Assembly (NCBI RefSeq): GCF_022201045.2
Contig: NC_068560.1
Span: 32,823,001-32,887,000, forward strand
Direction: 5' to 3'
From: Citrus sinensis
Taxonomy: Eukaryota; Streptophyta; Magnoliopsida; Sapindales; Rutaceae
DNA length: 64,000 nt
Position 1 is the stretch's first letter. The number at the start of each line of letters is the position of its first letter. Made by a program: the position numbers and the translations under genes. Under the pieces are notes generated by a model that worked only from the letters and a program-made list of their open reading frames with translations, was not told the DNA's origin and made no database searches. Below, piece after piece: positions 11,732 to 22,128 of this stretch.

Positions 11732-13960
11732 GATTTTAGCTTTGCTGGAAAATGTAAATCTTTCTACTTTTATGTACTTGGAAAAGTTCAACCCGATTGG
11801 CAAAATGCTTATCAGAGGTTGAGGAGAGTGTGTTTGAGGTTGTTGATCAATCCGTAAGTTGTACATAGGCCATGTATATCATCAATGGAAGATAAAATGT
11901 TCCATAGTTTTGTTTCTATCTTGTCTCTTGCCCCATCAACTTGATCAGAATTGTGTGGGTTTGTTTCTTGGAACTCCATTATTATGTCTTGCAAGCTGCA
12001 ATAATGATGAGTCATACTTTTGATCCCAACTTCTTGTCTGTTTCATAATATTATCATCATCAGCAAAAACTGTAATACATACGAAATCCTTATCTGCAAA
12101 TTTGTACAATATGAAAGTCTTATCTGCAAATTCGGTAACCTTATCTCTAATAATTGGGCAGGGCAACTAAAACTTGATAAGTTAATTGTAAAAGAGATTG
12201 AACTCGTAATTAAGCCCCAAATATGGAAAGAAAAAGATTGCGAAAGATGAAAACGGAAAATTAAGCCCATGTGTGATGCCAGTTATATTCTTGCTTTTGA
12301 TCAAATGAGCTTTGGTTTGGCCAATAAATTGACAGAAAACGTTTCTTTTGAGCTTCACTAGCTTTGTGCGAGTCATCTCTAGAGAGCTCCCCCATGTTTT
12401 TTCTGCCAATAAAAATGAACAACCAAGATTGACTTAAGAGTCCGCTTAGAATTGAGGTGCCATGATTTTTAAATTAAATAAAATGATATTACAAACTCTT
12501 AAATGATGGAGTATGGACTGGTGCACAATGCGAAACTAAGAAGGGGAGAGTGCGCTGCGTCGTATGCTTGTCATCCACACAAAATTTTGCCATCAACATA
12601 TTTATTTTGAAATTACGTGAGAGAAATATCTTGCGCCACTTGTTCATCAGTGATAATATATGACTAAAATTTTGTTATTACATCTTTCTATGCTAATTAT
12701 TATTAATTACCTCACCTGTGTTTTGAAAGAGAATCATGAACCGTACTCATAAATATGTGAATTGCTGTACTTTTAAAATTAAACCACGACACAAAACTGA
12801 TCATTCATCCATAAATTTTTCTCCATTTTCAAAGCTTAAAATACATGTCCAGATATTTGTGTTTGCTGAACTCTATCCGTACAAAGAATAACTCCACCAT
12901 ACATGCCCATACCCAGATCAGAGAATGTCGACAGTAGCAACATGGTGATGGAAAAGATCTGGTATCCATGACCATGATACTTTGCTCGTTTAGTCAAAAC
13001 CCTATCGCCATCAGCATGTGTTCTCAAACAAACCCAATAAAACTTAAAAGGACAGACAGGCTCTAATGCAGATTGCAGATGATTACTTAAAAGTTCAGCT
13101 AAAATATGGATTACGTAGTTGCCTACTACATGTATAATTAATAATTGTTTCGTTAATTTAACAACAGGAGGGCATGTGCCATCTCTCTTTGTGTAGGATA
13201 ATGTTGGGTCTTGAGATTATTCAATCACAAAAGCACATGATGTGGTGGGTTCTTGTCTTTGTGATAATACTATTACTTTTCATGCATGCATGCTAGCTGC
13301 TGGATCCACAATCTTTAATTTTAAAAAAGAGTCACCATGGAAGAACTCTTTCTTTTCTTTTCTTTTCTTATGTTTGAATTTTAAAATGCAACTCTGTAGA
13401 TTCTCCTCCTTGCTTCTATTATTATTATTATTATTATTATTTTGGATCATCTCTCCTATAGTTAGCTAGCTTCAAATCTACCAACCTCTAGCTGAAACTT
13501 TCAACTACTCCACATGCAATTTCACCAGCATAGGAAAATTGTTTTTTTTTTTTTTAAATAAAAAGAGAGAAAGGCAAGTCCACCAACGAAAAATACACTT
13601 GAAAGCATCTTATTATTTTGTTATTGAGATGCAGAGTTTGAGTAATTTTTTTTTTCCATTTTGAGAGTTTATTTTAAATTATACTTCAGTTATAGTACAC
13701 CAATACATATTTTAGATTGTTATATCCTTATCGGCCACTTTATAATATATTATCTAATATAATATTAAAAAAATAAAGAAAGAAAAGTACAGTGTTTATT
13801 TAGATTCATTTTGGGGTTGTGTGTGTGGTGAGTTCATTTCTGCTTTCTTCTTTTTTGACTAATCCCATGGAGGCTTGGACGCTTGATTTTACCTCAGACC
13901 TGACGGCCAAACCCTTGTTTCCAACATAAAGCCCTGATTTTAATTTATTATTCATATATT
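11732..13960. other. Intergenic spacer after the MORN gene
   Basis: It contains the 3' UTR of the MORN gene, then AT-rich non-coding sequence. Short local repeats include two copies of cttatctgcaaatt near 12088-12135 and a (TTA)n microsatellite near 13418-13441. No supported gene is present; the ORFs here are short and lack family signatures. Confidence 0.5.
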
Positions 13961-14574
13961 GGGTAATTTTTAAAAATCTCTCCTGAAGTTTGGACTTGTT
14001 GTAAGTAGATGACGAAAATTTATTTATTTGTAAAAAATCTCCTACCGTCAGTTAACTTTAACATTGACCGTTAGTTGACTGTGCAAAGACAATATTACCC
14101 TCAACAACAATTTGTAGACGGAAATAATTAAAAAAAAATTAAAATTGTTAGCGCGAAAAGCACAAACCCTATTTTTTGACAATTTTATCCTTATCAATTC
14201 TAAAGATTTACAATATCATAGGTAAAGATTATAACTATTTCATTTTCAAGTTTTTAATTTTATCTTTTTTGTAGAAACTTTAAAAAAATATCAATAATTT
14301 AAAGAGGATTTTTAAAATTTTTAATTTTATCTTTATTGTAGAAATTTTAAAAAAATATCAATAATTTAAAGAGAATAAAATAGCCAACAATTTTAATTTT
14401 TTTTTAGTTATTTCCATCTATAAATTATTATTAAGGGTAATATTGTCTTTGCATAGTCAACTAACGGTCAATGTTAAAGTTAATTGACGGTAGAAAATTT
14501 TTTACAAATAAATAAATTCTCGCCATCTACTTACAACAAACTCAAACTTCAGGGAAGATTTTTAAAAATTACCC
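13961..14574. mobile_element. Mutator-like foldback element with near-perfect 10-bp target duplication
   Basis: Inverted arms of 192 bp each (13961-14152 and 14383-14574) are about 90% identical by eye, and both begin gggtaatttttaaaaatct. The insertion is flanked by TTCATATATT (13951-13960) and TTCATGTATT (14575-14584), a 10-bp duplication with one change. The 614-bp element codes for nothing. Its centre holds a 67-bp-period tandem duplication (14251 to ~14306 and 14318 to ~14373). Long arms with a 9-10 bp duplication fit a Mutator-like non-autonomous element. Confidence 0.8.
14251..14373. repeat. 67-bp-period tandem duplication inside the foldback element
   Basis: The string tttttaattttatctttttt followed by gtagaaactttaaaaaaata and tcaataatttaaagag occurs twice with a period of 67 bases and few differences. 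It lies in the loop between the arms, so it arose after or independently of the inverted repeat. Confidence 0.65.
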
Positions 14575-16386
14575 TTCATGTATTATAATTTATTGTTCTT
14601 GTTTGTGTTTATGATGGTCTCGTGGTTGTGGCAACATGGTCCCCACCACTACTAAATAAAAAATCTCTATTTGCAGCGATTATTGGCCAAGTAAGAGGTT
14701 TAATTAATAGCAAAGTTACAGTATTCGTTTGGGTGGTGTCTTGGGAAGCTGACACCTTTCGGGATGCTTGAGTAAATTATTTCTAGGGCTTGTTTCAAAT
14801 GTATGGACTTTCTAACCTTGGTCAAATTATTTCTTGGGAAAAATCCCCATTTAATGCTCGTTAAAAACAATGAAGCTAAGGGAAGGGCTCGCCTCCGTGA
14901 AAAAAAATAAATAAACAAAGAGCACATCAGTGATAGTTAAGCAAATCTCAGTTAAAATCAAACTTTCTATTGGTTCTTGAGAGTTAATGACTCGTGAGAA
15001 ATATTCTAAACTCAGGCATGTCTGGCTTCTTGCATTCATTATGCGTAATCTCCCCAGCATTTTCTTTTAAGAAACTGATGTTCAAGATTTATAAATAAAC
15101 ATTCAAGACATTATGGACAAGTGATATATACTGCAAGTCATATGCTGCCACATCATGATGATGAAGTTTGCTTCGACGTTGGTTTTGCGCCTGAAAATTA
15201 ATTATTTCACGGGCCATACATATATATACATATGGCACATTATTATTGCAGCAAGGTGGCAATTGTTGTCCTAGCTGCAGTAAAATGTACCAACTACAGA
15301 CAATTCCATTGAAGCTTCCCTCTTTTGCTTGCAATTTAATCAAACAATTGATAAAAGTGTTTGGACCCTTATTGGCCAATTGTTGTGGTTCCATAATTAG
15401 CCGGGCTAAGCCCCTCTGTTTGAACCACTTCTTTAAGTGCATTGTTAAAAACTACTTTCTTCTATAAGAGGTGCAATTTGTTTGGCTGCTGCATAAACTG
15501 GGAAACTTGCTTTATCCCATATAAAAGAAATTGGTTGTTCCAAATATTCGGTGTTATTGATTAAGGTGGGAATCCACAATCAGAAATGGTCTTTCTTAAA
15601 GCTAGATTAAATTTGTAGACCATGATGAGTAAAGCCCTTATAAAAACTGAGCAATTATAATCTCACTATATAAAAAATCTTTGGGAGTGGAAACAAAAAT
15701 TCTATGAAAATACTACGTGGTACAAAAGTCCGTACGGAACAAGCTCTTTTACAATTAACACTACGTGGTAATGTTGTTTTTCATAATATATATATAAACA
15801 ACACATTTCATTGAATTATTACTTGCCTATATATATATATATATATATATTAACTTGACTTTGGGTTTGTTGACGGAATATTTAGAATTGGCTTGAGACA
15901 CAAGACAAGGGGTTTCTAACAAGTTTTCAAATTTTGTTAGCGGGTTCAAGCAAATACTTTGCTCTGACTTTACACGCAACGTCGTTTTCATTCCTTTTGT
16001 GTTGTTGTTGAGCTTTTAAACGTTTTTCAAATCAAGACCATTTTAAGTTTTTAAATCCTAACAAGTCCAAATTGACCATGATATATATCTATACATATAT
16101 ATGCATATACATACTCGCGCACATTAAAAAGCTTTAACTGTTGCAGCCAAATGTGTTACATTTCTTTATTTTCTTTTTCTTTCTGCAGTATGACGAACTT
16201 TCTTCTTTTTTCCGTCACAATTATGGAGCCTGTGAGCTTGGTTTAAGTCACCTAATCCTGTCTCCTTTTTTGACTTTGAGGAAAGTTGGGCACTCAATAA
16301 TAATGTAAGGTTTCATTAATTTAGTAGATGGATCAAATCTCTCCACGCTTACTCCTTTTGCATATACATATAAAAAATATATATAT
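14575..16386. other. Intergenic spacer
   Basis: AT-rich sequence with an (AT)n run at about 15827-15850. The 15090-15470 part is open on both strands and slightly less AT-rich, but neither translation shows a family signature. I see no gene. Confidence 0.45.
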
Positions 16387-16490
16387 ATATTTGGTGTTGA
16401 GAAAAATGAGAAAACTAAAGAAAAAAAATGAAAGAGAGAGAGAAAGCAAATTTCTCTCGTCTTTTTCTTATCTTTCTCTACACCGAATAT
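16387..16490 (+). mobile_element. Small MITE, copy A (about 104 bp)
   Basis: The left end atatttggtgttgagaaa and the reverse complement of the right end (atattcggtgtagagaaaga) form a terminal inverted repeat around a purine-rich GA tract. A second copy, in the opposite orientation, lies at 55859-55950 and keeps the same order of ends, GA tract and caaattt block. A TA dinucleotide at each border would fit a Tc1/mariner-type (Stowaway-like) MITE; this is tentative. Confidence 0.5.
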
Positions 16491-18096
16491 TACACTTAAA
16501 AAAAAAAAAGAACCTAATTATTTATGTTTATAAAATCTTTCTTCTGAACGATTAGTTTAGAAAATAGCAAACGATCAATACTTTTTTTTTTTTTGGTTTC
16601 CCTAATTTTGTTTGTAAATAGAATGTTTTTAAATTATAGACTAACATTTTCTTGAATTTCATGCATATTCTTTTTATAAAATGTTTCCTTAAAAAAAAAA
16701 AGAAATACTTGGCATACCCTGTATATATATATATATATATTGAAGTCAACCATGGATGATAATAAAAGTAATTAAATGGGTTTGAAAATAATTCCCACCC
16801 ACAACCGTACGATTGAATGAGTTGGTGGGTCCGAAATTTCTGACAGCGAAGGGTTGACCGTGTGATTTGTTCAAAAATACGCGCGGCGCTTACGATGATT
16901 CAGCAACATTTATGAGGGTAGCTCCATGTCACGGTCTATAAAATCTTGATGTGGTCGGCTTTTGTTTATTATTATTATTATTATTATATATTTTATATTA
17001 TCATTATATCGTCAGCCTCTCTTTTGCTTGCGAAACACTCTTCGTTTCCTTCTTCTCCGGCCTTTTAAACAATAAACATTCAACGTTCCTCTCGCCCTTT
17101 TAGATTGATTATACACTGCCGTCTTGTTATAATTTAACATTTTATTAATTAGAATAGTTGTCTAATTTTACGTTACCATTTTGAATCCGCTGGAGAAATA
17201 ATTTTAATACACATATAATTGCGTGTGTATATTGAATTGATAGCTTCATAATGTAACCAAAAAAAATTATCGTTAATGGATATCGAACACGAGATCCCCG
17301 AGCCAATTTCGTCCAAATGATATAACTAAGATGATCATAACAATTAACTTTAAATAAAATGTAATTACTTATGATTATAATTTAACTATATGAACTGTTG
17401 TAATTGTTATTTTATTTGTGTAACTACATGCAAGTGCAAAAAGTTATTGGTTATTAACATAATATAGTATAGTTAATCAGCATAATACATTGATCAAAAG
17501 AGCCTTTTCTTTATAGAAATCGTTCAACAGTTTGATAAGTAAATCATTTATTTTTTTTCAGTCATGGGAAAGGAATTCGAAGCTTTTCTATATATGTGCA
17601 TTTATGTAGGTTTAATTTTTTTTTTTTTAAAATATATAACGTAAGATCCGACTGTTCGTAGCTCAATATCTGAACTATTTTGGGGCAAAAAAAAAATTAG
17701 TTGATTTAGGAGGTTGGGTTGTGTTACTCTCTAATTTCTGGCAAAAGAATTGAGTGAAATATATTGATGTGAGGCATCTTCTTAATTACTAAAACCCACC
17801 CAAGTGATATCTATCATTTTTGCGCCTGCTTATGATATTATTATTCCTTTATCATGCTATCAATTACACAACACATATTTATTCTTTTTCGAGAGGAACT
17901 ATTTTACATTAAAAGACTATGATTTAGTAGACAAAATTATTTAGTAGCACTACTATTTATGACAAGGCAATTATAAAGAATAAGTGAAATGTATACTTAA
18001 TCATTAATCTCCCTATCCTGGCTAGCTCTTCATGAATCATGATCATTTTTCACTTATCTTCTCACATAATTAAGTTATTTGTCTTTTTCTAGCCAT
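16491..18096. other. Intergenic spacer
   Basis: AT-rich sequence with an (AT)n run at about 16717-16740 and a (TTA)n run near 16968-16987. The stretch near 16800-17100 is richer in GC and promoter-like, with cttctccggcc and similar pyrimidine blocks, but no ORF follows it. No gene is supported. Confidence 0.45.
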
Positions 18097-18110
18097 CGTC
18101 TCGTTAGATT

Positions 18111-18438
18111 TTTTTTTTTTTTTAGACTGATTTCATCAGATTACTGCATTACACAGATATTTACAACAACTGCTTATTGTAGCAGAGGTATTACACTGAT
18201 ATTTATAATCAGATATACATGATTGAGACTTACATTATTACAATAAATTCTATGAAGTACATGCCCAATACAAATAAACCCTCACAGGAGAGGATGTCCA
18301 TACTCCACTTGCATTTCGCAAGGGAGAAGGATATAAAGAACATTTAGCCCCCACAATGCTTTTGTGGGGGCTAGAACCGCTGCCCTCACAATGCTTGTGA
18401 GGGCAGCAGCCCACCACTTCGGCCAAGGCCGAAGTGGC
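18111..18438 (-). mobile_element. Poly(A)-tailed retroposon with three 5' hairpins (SINE-like)
   Basis: A 15-bp direct repeat CGTCTCGTTAGATTT (18097-18111 and 18439-18453) brackets a block. On the minus strand the block ends in an A13 tail (18111-18123). This is the structure of target-primed retroposition. The first ~95 bases of the minus-strand copy fold into three perfect hairpins at 18414-18437, 18379-18407 and 18345-18373. The last two have 12-bp stems and 5-base loops, share the CACAATGCT core and are separated from their neighbours by only 5-6 bases. A weak B-box-like GGTTCTAGCC sits between hairpins two and three (18369-18378). The 3' half is AT-rich, with smaller hairpins. There is no coding capacity. 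It may be a SINE with an unusual head, or a retrocopy of a structured RNA. I do not recognise the family. Confidence 0.7.
18345..18437 (-). repeat. Array of three perfect short hairpins
   Basis: The hairpins are at 18345-18373 (stem tagcccccacaa), 18379-18407 (stem gctgccctcaca) and 18414-18437 (stem ccacttcggcc, minimal loop). The first two are clearly related and look like a duplicated unit. The even spacing and lack of mismatches in otherwise AT-rich surroundings make chance unlikely. Confidence 0.8.
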
Positions 18439-18453
18439 CGTCTCGTTAGATTT

Positions 18454-20298
18454 GCTTACACACAACCAGTCGCAAAGCTAATGGGGCTGTACCCCGGGCT
18501 AGACCTTGCAAATTTTTTTTTATTTAACTACAAAAATACTCTTATAAAAAAATAATCATATTAATTAATTACGCCGCCTCTCAACTATCATTAAATTCTT
18601 GTTAGAATTCATCCCACTCTAATATTTCTTTTTATTTACATTGCAGTTTTTTTTTTTTTTTTAATTTAGGTTTCGTATTTCGGTAATTTATTTGTATATA
18701 ATAAAGATGTTGGAAGGTAAGACTTATTATGTCCCATATTTGGTGTATATTTAATTTCTTATCTCCTACAATATAAAAATATTGAATTAGGAAAATAAAT
18801 ATCTATATTTTCGTTTTTTAGTAAAAAAAAATTATAAATATTACACTACAAGTCAGAAGTTAAACAAGTTATAATTCTGTATAATCTAGATTGAATTTAG
18901 GTATATTGTGATCTGAATTTTTATGCTCATATGGTTTTCATTTAGCCTCAATATTAAGAGAAAAAAAAAATCTACCTCACAGACGACGAGAATCAAACAT
19001 CGTCGTTGGTACTCAATCAAATAGCAGGCATATATATAAATATAAATCAGCAGAACAGGAGATGCGGTCACAAATTAAGTGTCTTAGGGATCACAAGCAA
19101 ACAACCGTTGGGGTGATTGTTGAAGATTTGAAACAGCTCAAAATTATGGTACGATTTGGAGCATAGATTGGTCAATTACTAAAGGACAGGACAGATCAGC
19201 GTTCAGCCGTTCACCTAACACTAGCAAATCTATATATATATATATATTGAATTGGGATGAAAATGATGAATCGTTCCTTGGAATCATAAATACCTTGAAC
19301 TTTAAAGTCTACCACTTCCACTGTTCCACATGCACATGAAGTAGTTAACTGAAGACACGTTTCCTTCCCAAATGCTGAGGTGACCATTTCTCTAATTATA
19401 TATACCATTTGCTGGAGATGAGGGTCTGGTTTATTTTATCAAAATCTTTTGAGCATAAACTTGTAAATGAATGATAGAGAAAGATTAAAGATCCATGTCT
19501 TTCTTCTCAAAAAAAAAAAAAAAAAAAAGGATCAATTTCTTAGTGTATATTTTTAAACCATGCAATTATAATTCAGAGGTCAGTTATGTAATCATAATTC
19601 ATCATAATCAAGCTGAGAAGTGAGAAACAAAAGCGAAATCATGTTATAAAACGCCTACATATAACTTTCAATACTATTGTCTTAGGTTGTTTCAGCCATC
19701 GAATTCTGCAAAATGGGCCAGCCCATTGGGCTTGGGCTAGGTCTCATGACTCGTAACCCCAATCCAAACTAGAAATGCAAAAATACCAGATTTACTTTTG
19801 AAGAACATAGAGAATTTCTCATAGAATATAGGCCCTAATTCCCAAATGCATCCGTAATCAGGAGGAGTCAACTATCGAAGAACCAAATGGGCAGTTACGT
19901 CAGTACACAAAGACTCTAACGCGTCCTCCCAGGAAGAAAGTAGTTAACCGTTACATTCCCTCCAAATTTCAATTTTCTGAAAAAGCCTCTATCAAACACA
20001 AAAGTATTTCGGTTTTTGTAAAATTGTAACCACACCTTCACTCATCCTTTCCTTAGCTTTAACGACAACAGTGCGAACAATGAGCCGGCAAAAAATTGCC
20101 CCTACCGAAACCAAACATAAAAAAGCGAGAATCGCTTTTTGCAAACCCAGAAAGCCACATATACTTTGCTCCCTTTCTCTCCATTCCTATTTCATAAATG
20201 TTTCCTTTCCTTATGTGCACTCAATTTCCCCCTTCATTTAATCTCAAAACCCACCAACAAAATTCGTTACCTCACACTAAAAATTTCAAAGAAACGTC
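18454..20298 (+). promoter_or_regulatory. Spacer and upstream region of the RING-H2 gene
   Basis: 18454-19700 is AT-rich, with an (AT)n run near 19231-19247 and an A-tract at 19508-19528. From about 19850 the sequence changes to mixed composition typical of a promoter and leader. The leader just before the gene has an ATG at 20198 opening a 36-codon frame that overlaps the main start and ends at 20308. Whether it is transcribed is unknown. No other gene is seen. Confidence 0.4.
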
Positions 20299-21351
20299 AT
20301 GTCTTTGAGCCCACCTAGAATAAGAATCAACGGCGCCAACGATGCTAATGGGGACGGCAATGGCAACGGCGCCAATAGAAACTACCCGCTTTACTGGTGC
20401 TACCAGTGCCACAGAGCCGTCAGAATTTCATCCACCAACCCATCAGAAATCGCCTGCCCTCGATGTTCGGGCCACTTTGTTTCCGAAATTGAGATATCTC
20501 GACCAAGACTAGTCGTTGATTTCACTGCTTTTGATCCTTCCCCTGAGGCACGTTTGCTGGAAGCACTCTCTCTCATTCTCGACCCTCCCATCAGGCGATT
20601 CGATCATGGTCTTTTTGATGATCAAGAAGAACCCACGCAAGCTCGAAGGCGGTCCTGGTTTCGCCGCAGAAACGTTAACATCGACCAAGAACCTGGTATT
20701 GGACGCAGCAATGTTCACAGGAGACCACGGAGAAATCGTAGTTTTGATGGCAACACAAATGAAGAAACGGATGCTCTGCCTCGTCCTCGGACTTGGATTA
20801 TTCTTAGACATGCGGAGCCTCCAAATCTGCTGGAACCAATCTTGCGCCCCGGTCAAAATCCTTTACCTCCTGCTGTTAATCCGAGAGACTACTTTCTTGG
20901 TCAGGGAATGCAGCAACTGATTGAAGAAATAACACAGAATGACCGGCCTGGACCACCTCCGGTACCGGAGGCTGCCATCCAGGCGATACCGACGGTAGAG
21001 ATCATGGAATCACATTTGGCCAATGACAACACTTGTCCGGTTTGTAAAGAGGAGTTTAAGGTTGGAGGGGAAGCGAGGGAGTTGGCTTGTAAGCATATTT
21101 ATCACAGCGAATGCATTGTTCCCTGGCTGAGGCTGCATAATTCTTGCCCCGTTTGTCGACATGAGGTGCCAGTTAGCAGTGCATCCAGCAGCCACGATGT
21201 TGACAGTGATGACGAACATGGTGATGGTGCTCGGAGGAGGTGTTTGAGGTTGCGGCAGCTGGCCTTTTTATGGCCATTTCGGTCAAGGTATAATCAAAGA
21301 ATTAATCCGGAGGGCGACAATATTGCTTCTTCCCAAGGTAGGAGAAATTGA
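20299..21351 (+). CDS. RING-H2 E3 ubiquitin ligase with N-terminal zinc ribbon (RHC1A/RDUF-type)
   Basis: This intronless 350-residue protein is a probable E3 ubiquitin ligase that passes ubiquitin from an E2 enzyme to substrates. A zinc-ribbon motif (YWCYQCHRAV...ACPRCSG, cysteines near 34, 37, 53 and 56) is followed by the FVSEIE...RPRLVVDFT segment typical of this plant family. After an Arg-rich, disordered middle comes a C3H2C3 RING at about 246-286, with CPVCKEEF, CKHIYHSEC and NSCPVCRHEV; all eight zinc ligands are present. The ERF-like acidic stretch DVDSDDEHGD precedes a conserved C-terminal CLRLRQLAFLWPFRSRY motif. There is no signal peptide or membrane segment, so a soluble protein is expected. 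Arabidopsis RHC1A/RHC2A and relatives share this layout. The next gene is convergent, 777 bases away. Confidence 0.93.
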   Translation: MSLSPPRIRINGANDANGDGNGNGANRNYPLYWCYQCHRAVRISSTNPSEIACPRCSGHFVSEIEISRPRLVVDFTAFDPSPEARLLEALSLILDPPIRRFDHGLFDDQEEPTQARRRSWFRRRNVNIDQEPGIGRSNVHRRPRRNRSFDGNTNEETDALPRPRTWIILRHAEPPNLLEPILRPGQNPLPPAVNPRDYFLGQGMQQLIEEITQNDRPGPPPVPEAAIQAIPTVEIMESHLANDNTCPVCKEEFKVGGEARELACKHIYHSECIVPWLRLHNSCPVCRHEVPVSSASSSHDVDSDDEHGDGARRRCLRLRQLAFLWPFRSRYNQRINPEGDNIASSQGRRN

Positions 21352-22128
21352 ACTATTGCTATCGGTAATATTTACTTTCATGCTTTCGATTTGATTGGGA
21401 TGTTAAGATTGATCATCTTCTAAATGAAAAAAAAAAAAAAAGGCTATGTGTGACGGCGATGTGACACTGAAATTATCATGAATTTTTCAGCAGAAAACTC
21501 AGGATGGCGCCATTGCGGTATTCTGTAGCCTTGAATGCAACAGTTATTGCTCGGCGCGACTTATATTGACTTCTTATAGATGTAATATACGGAATTCATA
21601 AGTACGTAAACTAATTATGGGACGGTGATGGATACTTACTTGAAGAAACACTCAATTTCTTTGTGAAGCATTCATGGTGTAATTTGGGTTTTCAGCTTTG
21701 TATGCGTCAGTCCTTATTCGTCAAATTGAATTTCGACACCAGAATATATACTCAAACGAGATTGAGAATTCATTCTTTCTCCAGATTTCCCGTCTTTAAT
21801 ATGATCCAACCAATTATCTAGCTTCCAGATAACATGAACCATGAACTCAATATTCATCATGCATTGATAAATGGAGTGAACGTTAATAACATGTCACCTC
21901 AGATTGCAGCGAGCAATATGGAACTAAATGCTTAAATGAGTGCATATATGTGTTTTCACCAATATGGCATAAAAATGTTCTAACATTGACGTCGTTTTCC
22001 TTTTTGTTTCAATGGTTTGGGGAACAAAGAGTCGGAAGATGAGTAGGAGGCCGAAAGGGTTCATCACGAATCAGTTCACACATGCTTGAGTTGATTGTAA
22101 GTAGCAGCATGAAAGTGTTCTTTATATC
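21352..22128. other. Convergent intergenic region
   Basis: This holds the 3' UTRs of the RING-H2 gene (+) and of the YbaK-type gene (-). An A-tract lies at about 21427-21440. Nothing else is seen. Confidence 0.6.

Noticed and set aside
15089..15467. Overlapping ORFs of 117 and 73 codons on opposite strands
   Set aside because: Neither translation has a recognisable domain and no splice or promoter context supports them.
18111..18160. CTGATGA string near the tail of the retroposon, reminiscent of a hammerhead ribozyme core
   Set aside because: The GAAA segment and the three-stem layout needed for a hammerhead are absent; CTGATgaaATCAG is only a small hairpin.
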